DNA of 64,000 bases from Mycolicibacterium parafortuitum (GCF_002086815.1 NZ_MVID01000026.1:43991-107990); one strand, 5' to 3'; shown: positions 25,075 to 34,460, numbered from the stretch's first letter. Notes: generated by a model from the sequence alone, not told the origin. Numbers and translations are program-made.

Positions 25075-27431
25075 GGCGCGTCCGGGGCCGCGTCCTGGGC
25101 CCGGCGCCGGCCGGCGTACACACCGCCGAAGTGGCCACCGAGGCTGGCGCGGACGGCGTCGGGGTCACGCGCCGGGATCGGATGGCCGTCGGTCGGCTCC
25201 ACCGTCCGGTCGGCGTGGCCGGGGATCAGGCGCGCACCGGGCTGGCGGACCGGCAGACCGTCGCTGGTGTGGGTGCGCACCGGGGCCGACTGCGCGGCCT
25301 CTGCCGCCGACCAGCCGTGATCCCACACCGACTTCCAGTTCAGGTCGGTGCTGTGCGCGATCTCGTGCGGATCGACCAGCCACTCGGAGAGCATCTTCTG
25401 GTAGATCGCATCGTCGTCATGGTCGACGGTGGCGCGCCCGTGCCGAACCGGCGCGGGCTCGGGAGCCGGCGCGGGCTCGGGTGCCGGCGCGGGAGCCGGT
25501 GCCGGCCGGGGTTCCGGAACCGGCGCGGGCGCGGGTTCCGGTGCCGGCGGCGATGTTTCGGGCCAGCGGTGACGCAGCAGCCGCGCCGGGATGTACACCC
25601 CGGCGGTGGTGCCGGAGTCGGGCTTGCCGGCCACCGTGCTGCGCAGCCGCACCACCAGGCCGTGCTGGGCGGCCAGCCGGCTCACCACGAACAGGCCCAT
25701 GTGGCGCGCGGTGTACGGGGTGACCTCACCGCCGGATTCCATCCGGGTGTTGGCCACCCGCAGATCCGATTCGGTCATGCCGAGGCCGGTGTCGGCGACT
25801 TCGACGACGAGGCCGTTGTTGCCGGTGGGCACCGCGGACACCCGGACCTCGGTGCTCGGCGGCGAGTACCGCAACGCGTTGTCGAGCAGTTCGGCCAGCA
25901 GGTGCACCAGGTCTGCGGCGACACCGCCGGCGACCTCGGTGCCGGGTACTTCGCCGGTGGCGACGCGGGCGTAGTCCTCGACCTCGGACGCGGCGGCCCC
26001 GACGATGTCGGCGACGCTCATCGGTTCGGCGCGATCCCGCGCCGTCTGCGCCCCCGCCAGCACCATCAGATTGGCGCCGTTGCGGCGCATCCGGGCCGCG
26101 AGATGGTCCAGGCGGAACAGGCTCTCCAGCCGGTCGGGGTCCTCCTCGTCGCGCTCCAGCCCGTCGATGAGGGCCAGCTGCTGGTCGACCAGCGACCGGT
26201 TGCGCCGCGACAGCGTCTCGAACATGTCGCTGACCTGCAGCTGCAGCCGGGCCTGCGCACCGGCCAGCACGAGGGCCTGCTGGTGCAGTTCGTCGACGGC
26301 GTGAGCGACCTGGCCGACCTCCTCGGTGGTCTGCACCGGCACCGGGGCCACCGTGAACTCCTTGCCGTCGGCACGCACCTGTTCGACCTCCTGGGCGAGG
26401 TCTTCGTGGGCGACCTTGAGCGCGGTGTCGCGCAGGGTGCGCAGCGGCCGCACCAGCGACCGGGCCACCCAGAAGGCGAGCAGGCCGGCCAGCAGGATCG
26501 CCGCGGCGACGAGCGCGGAGTCGCGGATGGCCGCGGTGCGGGCCTGCGCGGCGTGCTCGGCCACCGTGGCCGGCACGGTCTTGGCGATCCGGTTGCTCAC
26601 CGCCAGCGCGATGTCGGCGGTGACCTGTTGGGACGCAAGCAGTTCAGGGTTGCCGACCAACGGGGTCGCCGGTTCGCTCAGCAGCGACATACGCCGCACC
26701 ATGTGGGAGCGCAGCGCCGAGGCCTGGTCGCTCATACCGCCGAGGAAGGTGCCCAGCGCGGTGACGGTGGCGGGTTCGGTGCCGGCCAGGGTGACCATCG
26801 CCGAGCGCAGCAACGGTTCCGGGAGGTCGGCTCCGCGGTTGACCAGGATCCGCTGCATCGCCATCTGGCCGCGGGCGCCGACGGCCCGGGCCAGCACGTC
26901 GGCATGCTCGCGCACCTGGTCCTCCCCGGGGCCGACCAGACCGGTGATGGCCGTCTGCGCGGTGATCAGCAGCGGACCGAACGTCATCACACGGGTGCGC
27001 AGATCCATCGCGCCCGCGTCGATCTTGTCGAGCAGGTCCTGCCCGTAGTCGAGGAGGGTGTTGGTCGCCAGCCGGACGTTGTCGTCGACCTCGGTGGCGT
27101 TCAGCAGCCGGGCCAACTCCCTCTTGCGCGAATCGAATTCGGTCACCACGTACCGGGTGTCGCCACCCTCGGTGGTGACGACGAGCGCTTCCTGCAGTGC
27201 GGACATGTAGTCGACGACCGCGGGCACCAGCGTCGCGCGGTCGGCGGCGCGGTCGAGTTCGCGGGCTTCGCCGACGGCCGAGGACACCCGCAGGCCTCCG
27301 AACACACACGCCAGCACCAGCGGGACCACGGCGATGGCCAGCACCTTGACCCGGACCGGCCAGTTGGCGGGCGCCCATCGGGACGGCCGAGCGGTCGGGT
27401 GCGCGCGCATCACTGATCGAGGATCGTTCAT
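25071..27431 (-). CDS. mfpE: Sensor histidine-kinase-like protein MfpE
   Basis: A 786-residue membrane protein, first gene of the mfpEDCBA operon. TM1 is about 27-48 and TM2 about 303-325, flanking a large extracytoplasmic nitrate/nitrite-sensing-like domain; a HAMP-like linker (SLVRPLRTLRDTALK) follows. The ATPase domain keeps the N-box LLDNALRYSPP (about 513) and VADTGLGM. No canonical phosphorylatable-His motif of the HExxT/P kind stands out, as usual for conservon CvnA proteins. A Pro/Ala/Glu repeat tail (about 655-690) precedes a C-terminus. ATG 27431 has AGGAAG upstream, inside an inverted repeat. Equivalent to Rv3365c. Confidence 0.9.
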   Translation of the reverse strand: MNDPRSVMRAHPTARPSRWAPANWPVRVKVLAIAVVPLVLACVFGGLRVSSAVGEARELDRAADRATLVPAVVDYMSALQEALVVTTEGGDTRYVVTEFDSRKRELARLLNATEVDDNVRLATNTLLDYGQDLLDKIDAGAMDLRTRVMTFGPLLITAQTAITGLVGPGEDQVREHADVLARAVGARGQMAMQRILVNRGADLPEPLLRSAMVTLAGTEPATVTALGTFLGGMSDQASALRSHMVRRMSLLSEPATPLVGNPELLASQQVTADIALAVSNRIAKTVPATVAEHAAQARTAAIRDSALVAAAILLAGLLAFWVARSLVRPLRTLRDTALKVAHEDLAQEVEQVRADGKEFTVAPVPVQTTEEVGQVAHAVDELHQQALVLAGAQARLQLQVSDMFETLSRRNRSLVDQQLALIDGLERDEEDPDRLESLFRLDHLAARMRRNGANLMVLAGAQTARDRAEPMSVADIVGAAASEVEDYARVATGEVPGTEVAGGVAADLVHLLAELLDNALRYSPPSTEVRVSAVPTGNNGLVVEVADTGLGMTESDLRVANTRMESGGEVTPYTARHMGLFVVSRLAAQHGLVVRLRSTVAGKPDSGTTAGVYIPARLLRHRWPETSPPAPEPAPAPVPEPRPAPAPAPAPEPAPAPEPAPVRHGRATVDHDDDAIYQKMLSEWLVDPHEIAHSTDLNWKSVWDHGWSAAEAAQSAPVRTHTSDGLPVRQPGARLIPGHADRTVEPTDGHPIPARDPDAVRASLGGHFGGVYAGRRRAQDAAPDAP

Positions 27432-27435
27432 AGGA

Positions 27436-27567
27436 CTTCCTGCGGAAGGGCAGCGACCCGACGAGTATGCCAGCCACCGTGCACCGTTTCCACCGCTTCG
27501 TACCGTGGACCGATCGTTACCCCATCGACGCGTTCGCGTGCCTGGATCGTCGAACTTCCTAAGGAAG
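27436..27567. promoter_or_regulatory. Two related inverted repeats in the mfp operon leader
   Basis: CTTCC-TGC-GGAAG lies at 27436-27448, just upstream of mfpE and covering its ribosome binding site. CTTCCT-A-AGGAAG lies at 27555-27567. Both share the ACTTCCT half site and are 119 bases apart, bracketing the probable promoter. They may be paired operator sites. Confidence 0.4.
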
Positions 27568-27638
27568 AATTAAGGCCAGATGCCGGCGATTTCGCGGCGT
27601 CTCGATGGGTAACCAGCCCGCACAACGGAGGTGCGAAG

Positions 27639-27791
27639 ATGGTTCGAAACGGTGTCGAAATGGGCCTGCTGGCCGATGCCTGCGAGATCGGCGACTCCCC
27701 CTTGATGAGGGCCATGAGCGGCGAGATCGTGGATCTCGACACGCTCGACGGCCTGATCTCCATCGCCGCGTACGAAACCTGCCTGGACTGA
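27639..27791 (+). CDS. Small protein, 50 residues, upstream of trmL
   Basis: A 50-residue frame starts at ATG 27639 behind a near-perfect ribosome binding site (GGAGGTG, six bases upstream). It begins MVRNGVEMGLLADACEIGDS and ends AAYETCLD. It is acidic, with two Cys, and has no signal or membrane segment. GC-rich third positions match the neighbours. It lies between the divergent mfp operon and the RNA methyltransferase, 34 bases ahead of the latter, and may be co-transcribed with it. The family is not recognised. Confidence 0.65.
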   Translation: MVRNGVEMGLLADACEIGDSPLMRAMSGEIVDLDTLDGLISIAAYETCLD

Positions 27792-27825
27792 CGCCGCCTG
27801 CGCGCACGCCGATAAGGTGACGTGC

Positions 27826-28290
27826 GTGTTCAGGGTGCTGTTCTACTCGCCTCGAATCGCACCCAACACGGGCAACGCGATCCGCATGGTGGCCGGTTCG
27901 GGGTGCGAGCTGCATCTGGTCGAACCACTCGGGTTCGACCTGTCCGAACCCAAGCTGCGGCGCGCCGGGCTCGACTACCACGACCTTGCCTCGGTCACCG
28001 TCCATCCCGACCTCGACGCGGCGTGGTCGGCGGTGATGCCGGCACGGGTGTTCGCCTTCACCGCGCACGCGCGCACGTCGTTCGCCGAGATCGCCTATCA
28101 GCCCGGCGACGTGCTGATGTTCGGCCCCGAACCGACCGGCCTGGACTCCGATACCCTGGCCGATCCGCATATCACCGAGCAGGTGCGGATCCCGATGCTG
28201 GCCGGGCGGCGCTCGCTGAACCTGTCGAACGCCGCGGCCGTCGCCGTGTACGAGGCGTGGCGCCAGCACGGCTTCGCCGGCGCCGTCTGA
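27826..28290 (+). CDS. trmL: SPOUT-class RNA 2'-O-methyltransferase (TrmL-like)
   Basis: A 154-residue SpoU/TrmH-family methyltransferase, the same length as Rv3366. The trefoil-knot SAM site is formed by IAPNTGNAIRM, LMFGPEPTGL and RIPMLAGRRSLNLSNAAAVAVYEAWRQ, which match TrmL, the enzyme that methylates the wobble nucleotide of tRNA-Leu in other bacteria. GTG 27826 has AAGGTGA at good spacing; a GTG three codons earlier sits inside that site. Target tRNA is inferred from the family. Its stop is 3 bases from the convergent nitroreductase stop. Confidence 0.88.
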   Translation: MFRVLFYSPRIAPNTGNAIRMVAGSGCELHLVEPLGFDLSEPKLRRAGLDYHDLASVTVHPDLDAAWSAVMPARVFAFTAHARTSFAEIAYQPGDVLMFGPEPTGLDSDTLADPHITEQVRIPMLAGRRSLNLSNAAAVAVYEAWRQHGFAGAV

Positions 28291-28293
28291 CTC

Positions 28294-28935
28294 CTACCAG
28301 GTGTCCCAGTGGGTGAGCTGCTCGGCGGGCAGCCGCCGCGCCTTCTTGAAATCGGTGCCCTTGGTGTACGCGATCGGGAACAGGCCGGCCTGGCTGTAGT
28401 CGTCGAACGGGATACCGAGAAGTTCGGCGGCTTGGCGTTCACCGTCGCCGAGCAGATGCAGCGTCGTCCACGCCGAACCGAGGCCGCGGTTGCGCAGCGC
28501 GAGCATGAAGCTCCACACCGCCGGCAGCAGGGAACCCCAGTAGCCGGCGCTGGCGCCCGACACGGTGTCCTGCGGCTTGCCCTGCAGGCACGGGATCAGC
28601 ATCACCGGCACCTTGTCGAGGTGGTCGTTGAGGTAGCGCGCGGAGTCCTCGACCCGGGGGCGCTGCTCGTCACGCAGGTCGCCCAGGCTCGGCTTGGGCG
28701 CGTTCAGGTACGGCGTCGCGTTGGTCCGGTAGATCTCGGCGAGCGCCTTCTTCTTCTCCGGGTCGCTGACGAAAACCCACTGCCAGCCCTGGTTGTTCGA
28801 TCCGGTGGGCGCCTGCAGTGCGATGTCGAGGCATTCCATCAGGACCTCGCGCGGCACGGGCCGGTCGAAATCCAGCCGCTTGCGTACCGAGCGGGTGGTG
28901 GTGAGGACTTCGTCGGCGGAAAGGTTGAGCGTCAT
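28294..28935 (-). CDS. Nitroreductase-family FMN oxidoreductase
   Basis: A 213-residue nitroreductase-fold protein equivalent to Rv3368c. It has the N-terminal TTRSVRKRLDFDRPVPREVL with the FMN phosphate-binding Arg pair, APTGSNNQGWQWVFV, and the C-terminal GIPFDDYSQAGLFPIAYTKGTDFKKARR. Such enzymes reduce nitro compounds, quinones or flavins with NAD(P)H; the physiological substrate is unknown. It lies 14 bases downstream of dnaE2 on the same strand, so it may be read through from the SOS-controlled promoter. Confidence 0.87.
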   Translation of the reverse strand: MTLNLSADEVLTTTRSVRKRLDFDRPVPREVLMECLDIALQAPTGSNNQGWQWVFVSDPEKKKALAEIYRTNATPYLNAPKPSLGDLRDEQRPRVEDSARYLNDHLDKVPVMLIPCLQGKPQDTVSGASAGYWGSLLPAVWSFMLALRNRGLGSAWTTLHLLGDGERQAAELLGIPFDDYSQAGLFPIAYTKGTDFKKARRLPAEQLTHWDTW

Positions 28936-28949
28936 CTCCCCGAGGGTAC

Positions 28950-31900
28950 TCAGCGGAAGTCGCGGGACTTCGACCCGATCTTCATGTTGATCGGGCCCAT
29001 CCGGTCGGCCACCACGGTGACGGCCCCGGTGGCGTTCTGCACGATGCCGCGGATCACCAGCGCCGACGCGGTCTGGGCGAGCTTGCGGTGTCGCGCCCAG
29101 ACCCCTTGGGAGCACAGCACATTGACCATTCCGGTCTCGTCCTCGAGGTTAAGGAACGTCACCCCCTGCGCGGTGGCGGGCCGCTGGCGGTGCGTCACCG
29201 CACCGGCCACCAGCACCCGGGTACCGTCGCGCACCGACAGCAGCCGGTCGGCGGGCACCACGCCGATCGCGTCGAGATCCTCACGCAGGAACTCCGTCGG
29301 GTAGCGGTCCGGTGACACCCCGGTCGCCCACACGTCGGCCGCGGTCAGCTCCAGCTCGGTCATGCCCGGCAGTGACGGCACATGCGAGGCCGAACCCACC
29401 CCCGGCAGCCGGTCGGGACGTTCGGCGGCGGCCGCCCCGGCCGCCCACAGCCCTTCCCGGCGGGTGATCCCGAAACATCCCAGCGCGCCCGCGGTGGCCA
29501 GCGCCTCGGTCTGCGGCACCGACAGCTGTACCCGCCGGGTCAGATCGGTCAGGGACACGAACGGCCCGTGGGCTTTTCGTTCGGCGACCAGCTTCTCGGC
29601 CAGTTCGTCGCCGATGTGCCGGACACTACCGAGCCCGAGCCGCACCTCCAGGCCCCGGTTCTCCAGCGTGGCGTGGGCCAGGGCGGCGTTCACGTCGGGT
29701 CCATGCACGGTGACGCCGTGCCTGCGGGCGTCGGCGACCAGTGTCTGCGGGGAGTAGAAGCCCATCGGCTGGGCCCGCAGCAGCGCCGCGCAGAACGCGG
29801 CGGGATGGTGCAGCTTGAACCAGGACGAGTAGAAGACCAGCGACGCGAAGCTCAGAGAGTGGCTCTCCGGAAAACCGAAGTTGGCGAAGGCCTCCAGCTT
29901 CTCGTAGATCCTCCTCGCCACGTCCCCGGTGATGCCGTGCAGTTCGGCCATGCCGTCGAAGAACCGTCCCCGCAGCCGGCGCATCTTCTCCGTCGAGCGC
30001 TTCGACCCCATGGCCCGGCGCAGCTGGTCGGCCTCGGCGGGCGAGAACCCGGCGCAGTCGACCGCCAACTGCATCAGTTGTTCCTGGAACAGCGGCACCC
30101 CCAAGGTTTTTCGCAGTGCGCGCTCCATCGACGGATGGTCGTAGGTGACCGGCTCCTGGCCGTTGCGCCGCTTGATGTACGGGTGCACCGAGCCGCCCTG
30201 GATCGGGCCGGGGCGGATCAGTGCGACCTCGACCACCAGGTCGTAGAACATCCGCGGCTTGAGCCGGGGCAGGGTGGCCATCTGCGCGCGGGACTCCACC
30301 TGGAACACCCCGACCGAGTCGGCGCGCTGCAGCATCTCGTAGACGGCCGGCTCGGACAGGTCGAGTTTGGCCAGATCCACCTCGATGCCCTTGTGCTCGG
30401 CCACCAGGTCGATCGCGTAGTGCAGCGCCGAGAGCATGCCGAGGCCAAGCAGGTCGAACTTCACCAAACCGATTGCCGCGCAGTCGTCTTTGTCCCACTG
30501 CAGCACGCTGCGGTTCTCCATCCGCGCCCACTCGACCGGGCACACGTCGGCGATCGGCCGGTCGCAGATCACCATGCCGCCGGAGTGGATGCCCATGTGC
30601 CGGGGCAGGTTGGAGATCTGTTTGGCCAGGTCGATGACCGGCTCGGGGATGTCCTCGACGTGGGTGGCGTCGGCGAGATTGCCCCACTGGCTGATCTGCT
30701 TGCTCCACGCGTCCTGCTGGCCCTGCGAGAACCCCAGCGCCCGGGCCATGTCGCGCACCGCGCTGCGACCCCGGTAGGTGATCACATTGGCCACCTGCGC
30801 GGCGTACTCCCGGCCGTAGCGTTCGTAGACGTACTGGATCGCCTTCTCCCGCAGGTCGGATTCGATGTCGATGTCGATGTCGGGCGGCCCGTCGCGGGCC
30901 GGTGACAGGAAACGTTCGAACAACAGCTCGTTGGCGATCGGGTCGACGTTGGTGACCTTCAACGCGTAACAGACCGCAGAGTTGGCCGCCGACCCCCGGC
31001 CCTGCGACAGGATGCCGCTCTCCCGGCAGAACCGGGTGATGTCGTGCACCACCAGGAAGTAGCCGGGGAAGTTCAGCTCCTCGATGATGCGCAACTCGCG
31101 CTCGATCTGGTGGTAGGCGCGCGGCGCATGCTCGGGCGGGCCGTAGCGTTCCCGCGCGCCCAGCATCACCAGATGCCTCAGCCAGCTGTCCTCGGTGTGA
31201 CCGGCGGGCACCTCGAACGGCGGCAGCTGCGGGGCGATCAACGCCAGCCCGAACGCGCACTGCTCCCCCAACTCGGCCGCGGCTGTCACCACCTCCGGGC
31301 AGTGCGCGAACACCCGCGCCATCTCCTCCCCCGAGCGCAGGTGCGAACCACCCAGCGGCGCAAGATAACCCGCCGCCTCGTCGATGGAGTGCCGGGCCCG
31401 GATCGCGCCCATCGCCATCGCCAGCCTGCCCCGCGACGGTTCGGCGAAATGCGCCGCGGTGGTGGCGATGACACCGAGCCCGAAGCGGGGCGCCAGCGCG
31501 GCCAGCGCCGCGTTGCGTTCGTCATCGAGCGGGTGGCCGTGGTGGGTGAGCTCGACGGTGACCCGGTCGCGGCCGAACCGGTCCACCAGATCCGCCAGCG
31601 CCGCCTCGGCGGCCTCGGGACCGCCCGTCGACAGCGCCCGCCGGACATGACCTTTGCGGCACCCGGTCAGGATCTGCCAGTGCCCGTCTGCGGTCTCGGT
31701 CAGCGCGTCGTAGTCGTAGCGCAGCACCCCTTTCTCGCCGCCGGCCAGATGCGCCGCCGCCAGCTGCCGCGACAGCCGGCGGTAGCCCTCCGGCCCGCGC
31801 GCGAGCACCAGCAGGTGCGGGCCGGGCGGGTCGGCGACGTCGGTGCGGCTGCCCCCGCCCAGGGACAACTCGGCACCGAACACCGTGGCCATGTCGAGTT

Positions 31901-32243
31901 CCCTGGCCGCCTCGGCGAACCGCACCACCCCGTAGAGGCCGTCGTGGTCGGTCAGCGCGATGGCGCGCAGATCCAGCCGGGCCGCCTCCTCCACGAGCTC
32001 CTCCGGCGTACTGGCGCCGTCGAGGAAGCTGTAGGCCGAATGGGCGTGCAGTTCGGCGTAGGGCACCGCGGCCCCCGGCCGGGTCAGCTCGGGAGCGCGG
32101 TACTGTCCTCGCTTGCTCGACCAGGCCGGACTGTCCCCGCCGTCACCGACCTGCGCGTCGATGGGCCAGCCCGCGCGGCGCGGCTTTCCCTCCAGGACGC
32201 GCCGCATCTCGCCCCAACTCGGCGGACCGGTGTGCCAACCCAT
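28950..32243 (-). CDS. dnaE2: Error-prone DNA polymerase DnaE2
   Basis: A 1097-residue C-family DNA polymerase for damage-tolerant synthesis. It starts with the DnaE2-type MGWHTGPPSWGEMRRVLEG, continues with a PHP domain (about 48-260, YAELHAHSAYSFLDGAS), the polymerase palm with PDIDIDIE (about 453-460), QEQLMQLAVD and SHSLSFASLVF, and a C-terminal OB-fold region (VLVAGAVTHRQRPAT, DETGMVNVLC). It works with ImuA' and ImuB, encoded 7 kb away here, in mutagenic translesion synthesis. A perfect LexA box lies 13-28 bases upstream of the ATG, and GATAAAC next to it can serve as the -10, implying an almost leaderless transcript. Confidence 0.95.
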   Translation of the reverse strand: MGWHTGPPSWGEMRRVLEGKPRRAGWPIDAQVGDGGDSPAWSSKRGQYRAPELTRPGAAVPYAELHAHSAYSFLDGASTPEELVEEAARLDLRAIALTDHDGLYGVVRFAEAARELDMATVFGAELSLGGGSRTDVADPPGPHLLVLARGPEGYRRLSRQLAAAHLAGGEKGVLRYDYDALTETADGHWQILTGCRKGHVRRALSTGGPEAAEAALADLVDRFGRDRVTVELTHHGHPLDDERNAALAALAPRFGLGVIATTAAHFAEPSRGRLAMAMGAIRARHSIDEAAGYLAPLGGSHLRSGEEMARVFAHCPEVVTAAAELGEQCAFGLALIAPQLPPFEVPAGHTEDSWLRHLVMLGARERYGPPEHAPRAYHQIERELRIIEELNFPGYFLVVHDITRFCRESGILSQGRGSAANSAVCYALKVTNVDPIANELLFERFLSPARDGPPDIDIDIESDLREKAIQYVYERYGREYAAQVANVITYRGRSAVRDMARALGFSQGQQDAWSKQISQWGNLADATHVEDIPEPVIDLAKQISNLPRHMGIHSGGMVICDRPIADVCPVEWARMENRSVLQWDKDDCAAIGLVKFDLLGLGMLSALHYAIDLVAEHKGIEVDLAKLDLSEPAVYEMLQRADSVGVFQVESRAQMATLPRLKPRMFYDLVVEVALIRPGPIQGGSVHPYIKRRNGQEPVTYDHPSMERALRKTLGVPLFQEQLMQLAVDCAGFSPAEADQLRRAMGSKRSTEKMRRLRGRFFDGMAELHGITGDVARRIYEKLEAFANFGFPESHSLSFASLVFYSSWFKLHHPAAFCAALLRAQPMGFYSPQTLVADARRHGVTVHGPDVNAALAHATLENRGLEVRLGLGSVRHIGDELAEKLVAERKAHGPFVSLTDLTRRVQLSVPQTEALATAGALGCFGITRREGLWAAGAAAAERPDRLPGVGSASHVPSLPGMTELELTAADVWATGVSPDRYPTEFLREDLDAIGVVPADRLLSVRDGTRVLVAGAVTHRQRPATAQGVTFLNLEDETGMVNVLCSQGVWARHRKLAQTASALVIRGIVQNATGAVTVVADRMGPINMKIGSKSRDFR

Positions 32244-32255
32244 CCCGGCAGTTTA

Positions 32256-32271
32256 TCGAACATCCGTTCGA
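32256..32271. promoter_or_regulatory. LexA (SOS) box of dnaE2
   Basis: TCGAACATCCGTTCGA matches the mycobacterial SOS box TCGAAC-N4-GTTCGA at all defined positions. It lies between the dnaE2 start (32243) and the stop of the upstream GGDEF-like gene (32275), overlapping the probable promoter. Confidence 0.93.
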
Positions 32272-32274
32272 CTG

Positions 32275-33417
32275 TCAGGCGGTCCTGCCGTCGCCGTCCT
32301 CACCGTCTTCCAGCGTCGGGCGCACCACGTAGCGGACCTGGTTTCCCCCCGCCATCCGGGCCTGCTCGATGGCCTGCTGGGCGATCCCGATCAACTTGTC
32401 GAGCACCTCGTCCGGCGGCTCGGCGGCCAGCGGGGGCAGTGGCGTGACCACGACCCCGATGCTGGCCGTCAACCGCTGCGGGGTCGCGGCAATGGACCCG
32501 CGGACCCGTTCCACCAACGGTGACGCGTCCGCGGTGGTGAACGTGTCCGCGATGACGAAATCGTCGTCCGAGACGTGCGCGACGATCGCGTTGTGCCGCA
32601 CCGTCTCCCGCAGGGCCTGGCCGACCGTGACCCGCGCGCGGTTGCCGCCGCCGGAACCGGACAGCCCGAGCAGCAGCGAGAAGCTGTCGATGTTCACCGC
32701 GACGACGACCAGGAACTTGTCGTCGCTGCGGCTGCGCGAGGCCAGCAGTGTGGCCACCGAGCTGTAGAACGCATCGCGGTGCAGCAAGCCGGTCAGCTGT
32801 TCGATGTCCCCGTGATGGGCCTGCGGTTGGAGCAGCTTGATCAACCCGCGGCACGAGATCGCGACGAACACATTGAGCAGCACCGCGATCAGCAGGCAGG
32901 TGATCGCGACGGCCAGGTCGGTCGAGGCCATCTCGACCACCAGCACAACCAGCGCCGCCGCGCCGACCGTCCAGGTCAGCGCCAGCAGCCGGGCGGCGTG
33001 GAAGCAGACGACGTACACGGTGAGCACCACGTAGGTCGCCGTGCCGAGAAAGCCGACCAGCGGATTCGCGACGAGGAGCGAGGCCACCCCGACACCGATC
33101 GATCCGGCCAGCACGCAGACCAGAGACTGCGCGCGGCTGGGCCAGTGGTCGCGCAGCCACAGGGTCGCCATGGCCAGCGAAGCGACGACGATCACCGCCG
33201 CGGCGATGCGGGCACCGATCGACTGCTGGCCGAACAACCCGGCGACGAGCCCGACCGGCAATAACGCGAACGCGGCGATACACGCGGCAACCAGGCGACA
33301 CGCGGCGGTCTGCAGGCCGCGCGAGGCGAGCAGCGCAGTGAACCAGTAGTACTGATCGACCCGCCACAGCCCAGGCACGACGGCACCAGCGGACAGGGAC
33401 CGCAAACCTCTGAACAA
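32275..33417 (-). CDS. Membrane protein with degenerate GGDEF domain
   Basis: A 380-residue protein with about six membrane helices in the first 200 residues (for example CRLVAACIAAFALLPVGLVAGLFG, VLTVYVVCFHAARLLALTWTVGAA) and a C-terminal diguanylate-cyclase-like domain (DIEQLTGLLHRDAFYSSVATLL, LVVVAVNIDSF, RLTASIGVV). The signature motif is VSDDDFVIAD in place of GGDEF, so catalysis is doubtful; the protein may be a receptor or structural relic. It ends four bases before the dnaE2 SOS box. Upstream 33418-33539 holds no clear gene. Confidence 0.8.
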   Translation of the reverse strand: MFRGLRSLSAGAVVPGLWRVDQYYWFTALLASRGLQTAACRLVAACIAAFALLPVGLVAGLFGQQSIGARIAAAVIVVASLAMATLWLRDHWPSRAQSLVCVLAGSIGVGVASLLVANPLVGFLGTATYVVLTVYVVCFHAARLLALTWTVGAAALVVLVVEMASTDLAVAITCLLIAVLLNVFVAISCRGLIKLLQPQAHHGDIEQLTGLLHRDAFYSSVATLLASRSRSDDKFLVVVAVNIDSFSLLLGLSGSGGGNRARVTVGQALRETVRHNAIVAHVSDDDFVIADTFTTADASPLVERVRGSIAATPQRLTASIGVVVTPLPPLAAEPPDEVLDKLIGIAQQAIEQARMAGGNQVRYVVRPTLEDGEDGDGRTA

Positions 33418-33539
33418 CTATCCACCCCCGTCCCACGTACCAAGGTCCAGATCAATAGCCCAGCGCATGGCGAAGGCTACCAGCCCAGCAAACAATTGCC
33501 CAGCGCCGGGCCGGCCGGCGATCTATCCCGGCCACCCGG

Positions 33540-34406
33540 TCATTCACCGAACTCCACATCGCCGTCGTCGAGCACCAGCCGGGACTCCGACCCGTCCGGG
33601 TTCGCCGCCTCGGTGCGGAACACCGCCCGGCCAGATCCCAGCCGCCAGATGGAGGTCGTCAGCGTGTCGCCGGGCAGCACCGGCGATGTGAAGCGCGCGG
33701 AGATCGCGGTGATCTTGGTGGCGTCACCGCCGGCGAGTTCGGCGATCAACGCCCGCCCGGCCACCCCGTAGGTACACAGCCCGTGCAGGATCGGCCGCGG
33801 GAATCCGGCGAGTTGAGCAAACCACGGATCGCTGTGCAAGGGGTTGCGGTCTCCGGACAGGCGGTAGATCAACGCCTGGTCTTCGCGGGTCGGCAGCGCG
33901 GCCCGCGCGTCGGGGTCGCGGTCCGGGATCGCCGGGGCCTGCGGGCGTTGGCCGGGCTGCCCGCCGAACCCGCCCTCGCCGCGCAGCACCAGGGTGGTGA
34001 GCGTCTCGGCGACCACCTGCCCGGTGTCGGGGTCGGCACCCGTCCCCTTCAGCATCACCACGGCGTTCTTGCCTTCGCCCTTGTCCTGCAGGTCGGCCAC
34101 CTCGGACGTGACGCGCAGTGCGCCGGCGGGCGGTAGCGGCGAGAACAGCCGGATGCTCTGCGACCCGTGCAGCAGCCTGCTGAAATCGAACGAGCCGATC
34201 TCGGTGATCGCGCCGAACGGTGAGCACGCGATGACGGCGTACGTCGGCAGCACCTGCTGGGCGACGTCGTGACTGTTCTCGGTGGTGAACGCGAGGTCGG
34301 CGGTGCCCGCGCCGACACCGAGCGCGTAGAGCAACGTCTCGCGGTCGGTCCAGGTGAACAGCTGCGGCGGGGTGGTCGCGCCGATGGCGCCGGGATCGAG
34401 CGGCAT
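33540..34406 (-). CDS. htdY: MaoC-like 3-hydroxyacyl-thioester dehydratase (HtdY-like)
   Basis: A 288-residue double hot-dog hydratase/dehydratase acting on 3-hydroxyacyl-CoA or -ACP thioesters. The hydratase-2 motif is YRLSGDRNPLHSDPWFAQ with catalytic Asp and His, followed by GFPRPILHGLCTYGVAGRAL. The N-terminal half is the diverged hot-dog that binds the acyl chain. Length matches HtdY (Rv3389c, 290). ATG 34406 is chosen; upstream frame is open but is the shadow of acrA1. Divergent from acrA1 by 54 bases, consistent with a shared lipid function. Confidence 0.88.
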   Translation of the reverse strand: MPLDPGAIGATTPPQLFTWTDRETLLYALGVGAGTADLAFTTENSHDVAQQVLPTYAVIACSPFGAITEIGSFDFSRLLHGSQSIRLFSPLPPAGALRVTSEVADLQDKGEGKNAVVMLKGTGADPDTGQVVAETLTTLVLRGEGGFGGQPGQRPQAPAIPDRDPDARAALPTREDQALIYRLSGDRNPLHSDPWFAQLAGFPRPILHGLCTYGVAGRALIAELAGGDATKITAISARFTSPVLPGDTLTTSIWRLGSGRAVFRTEAANPDGSESRLVLDDGDVEFGE

Positions 34407-34460
34407 GAGCGTGAGGGTAACCGTATTGACTGACACCCGGAGCGACGCGAGCATGTCCGC

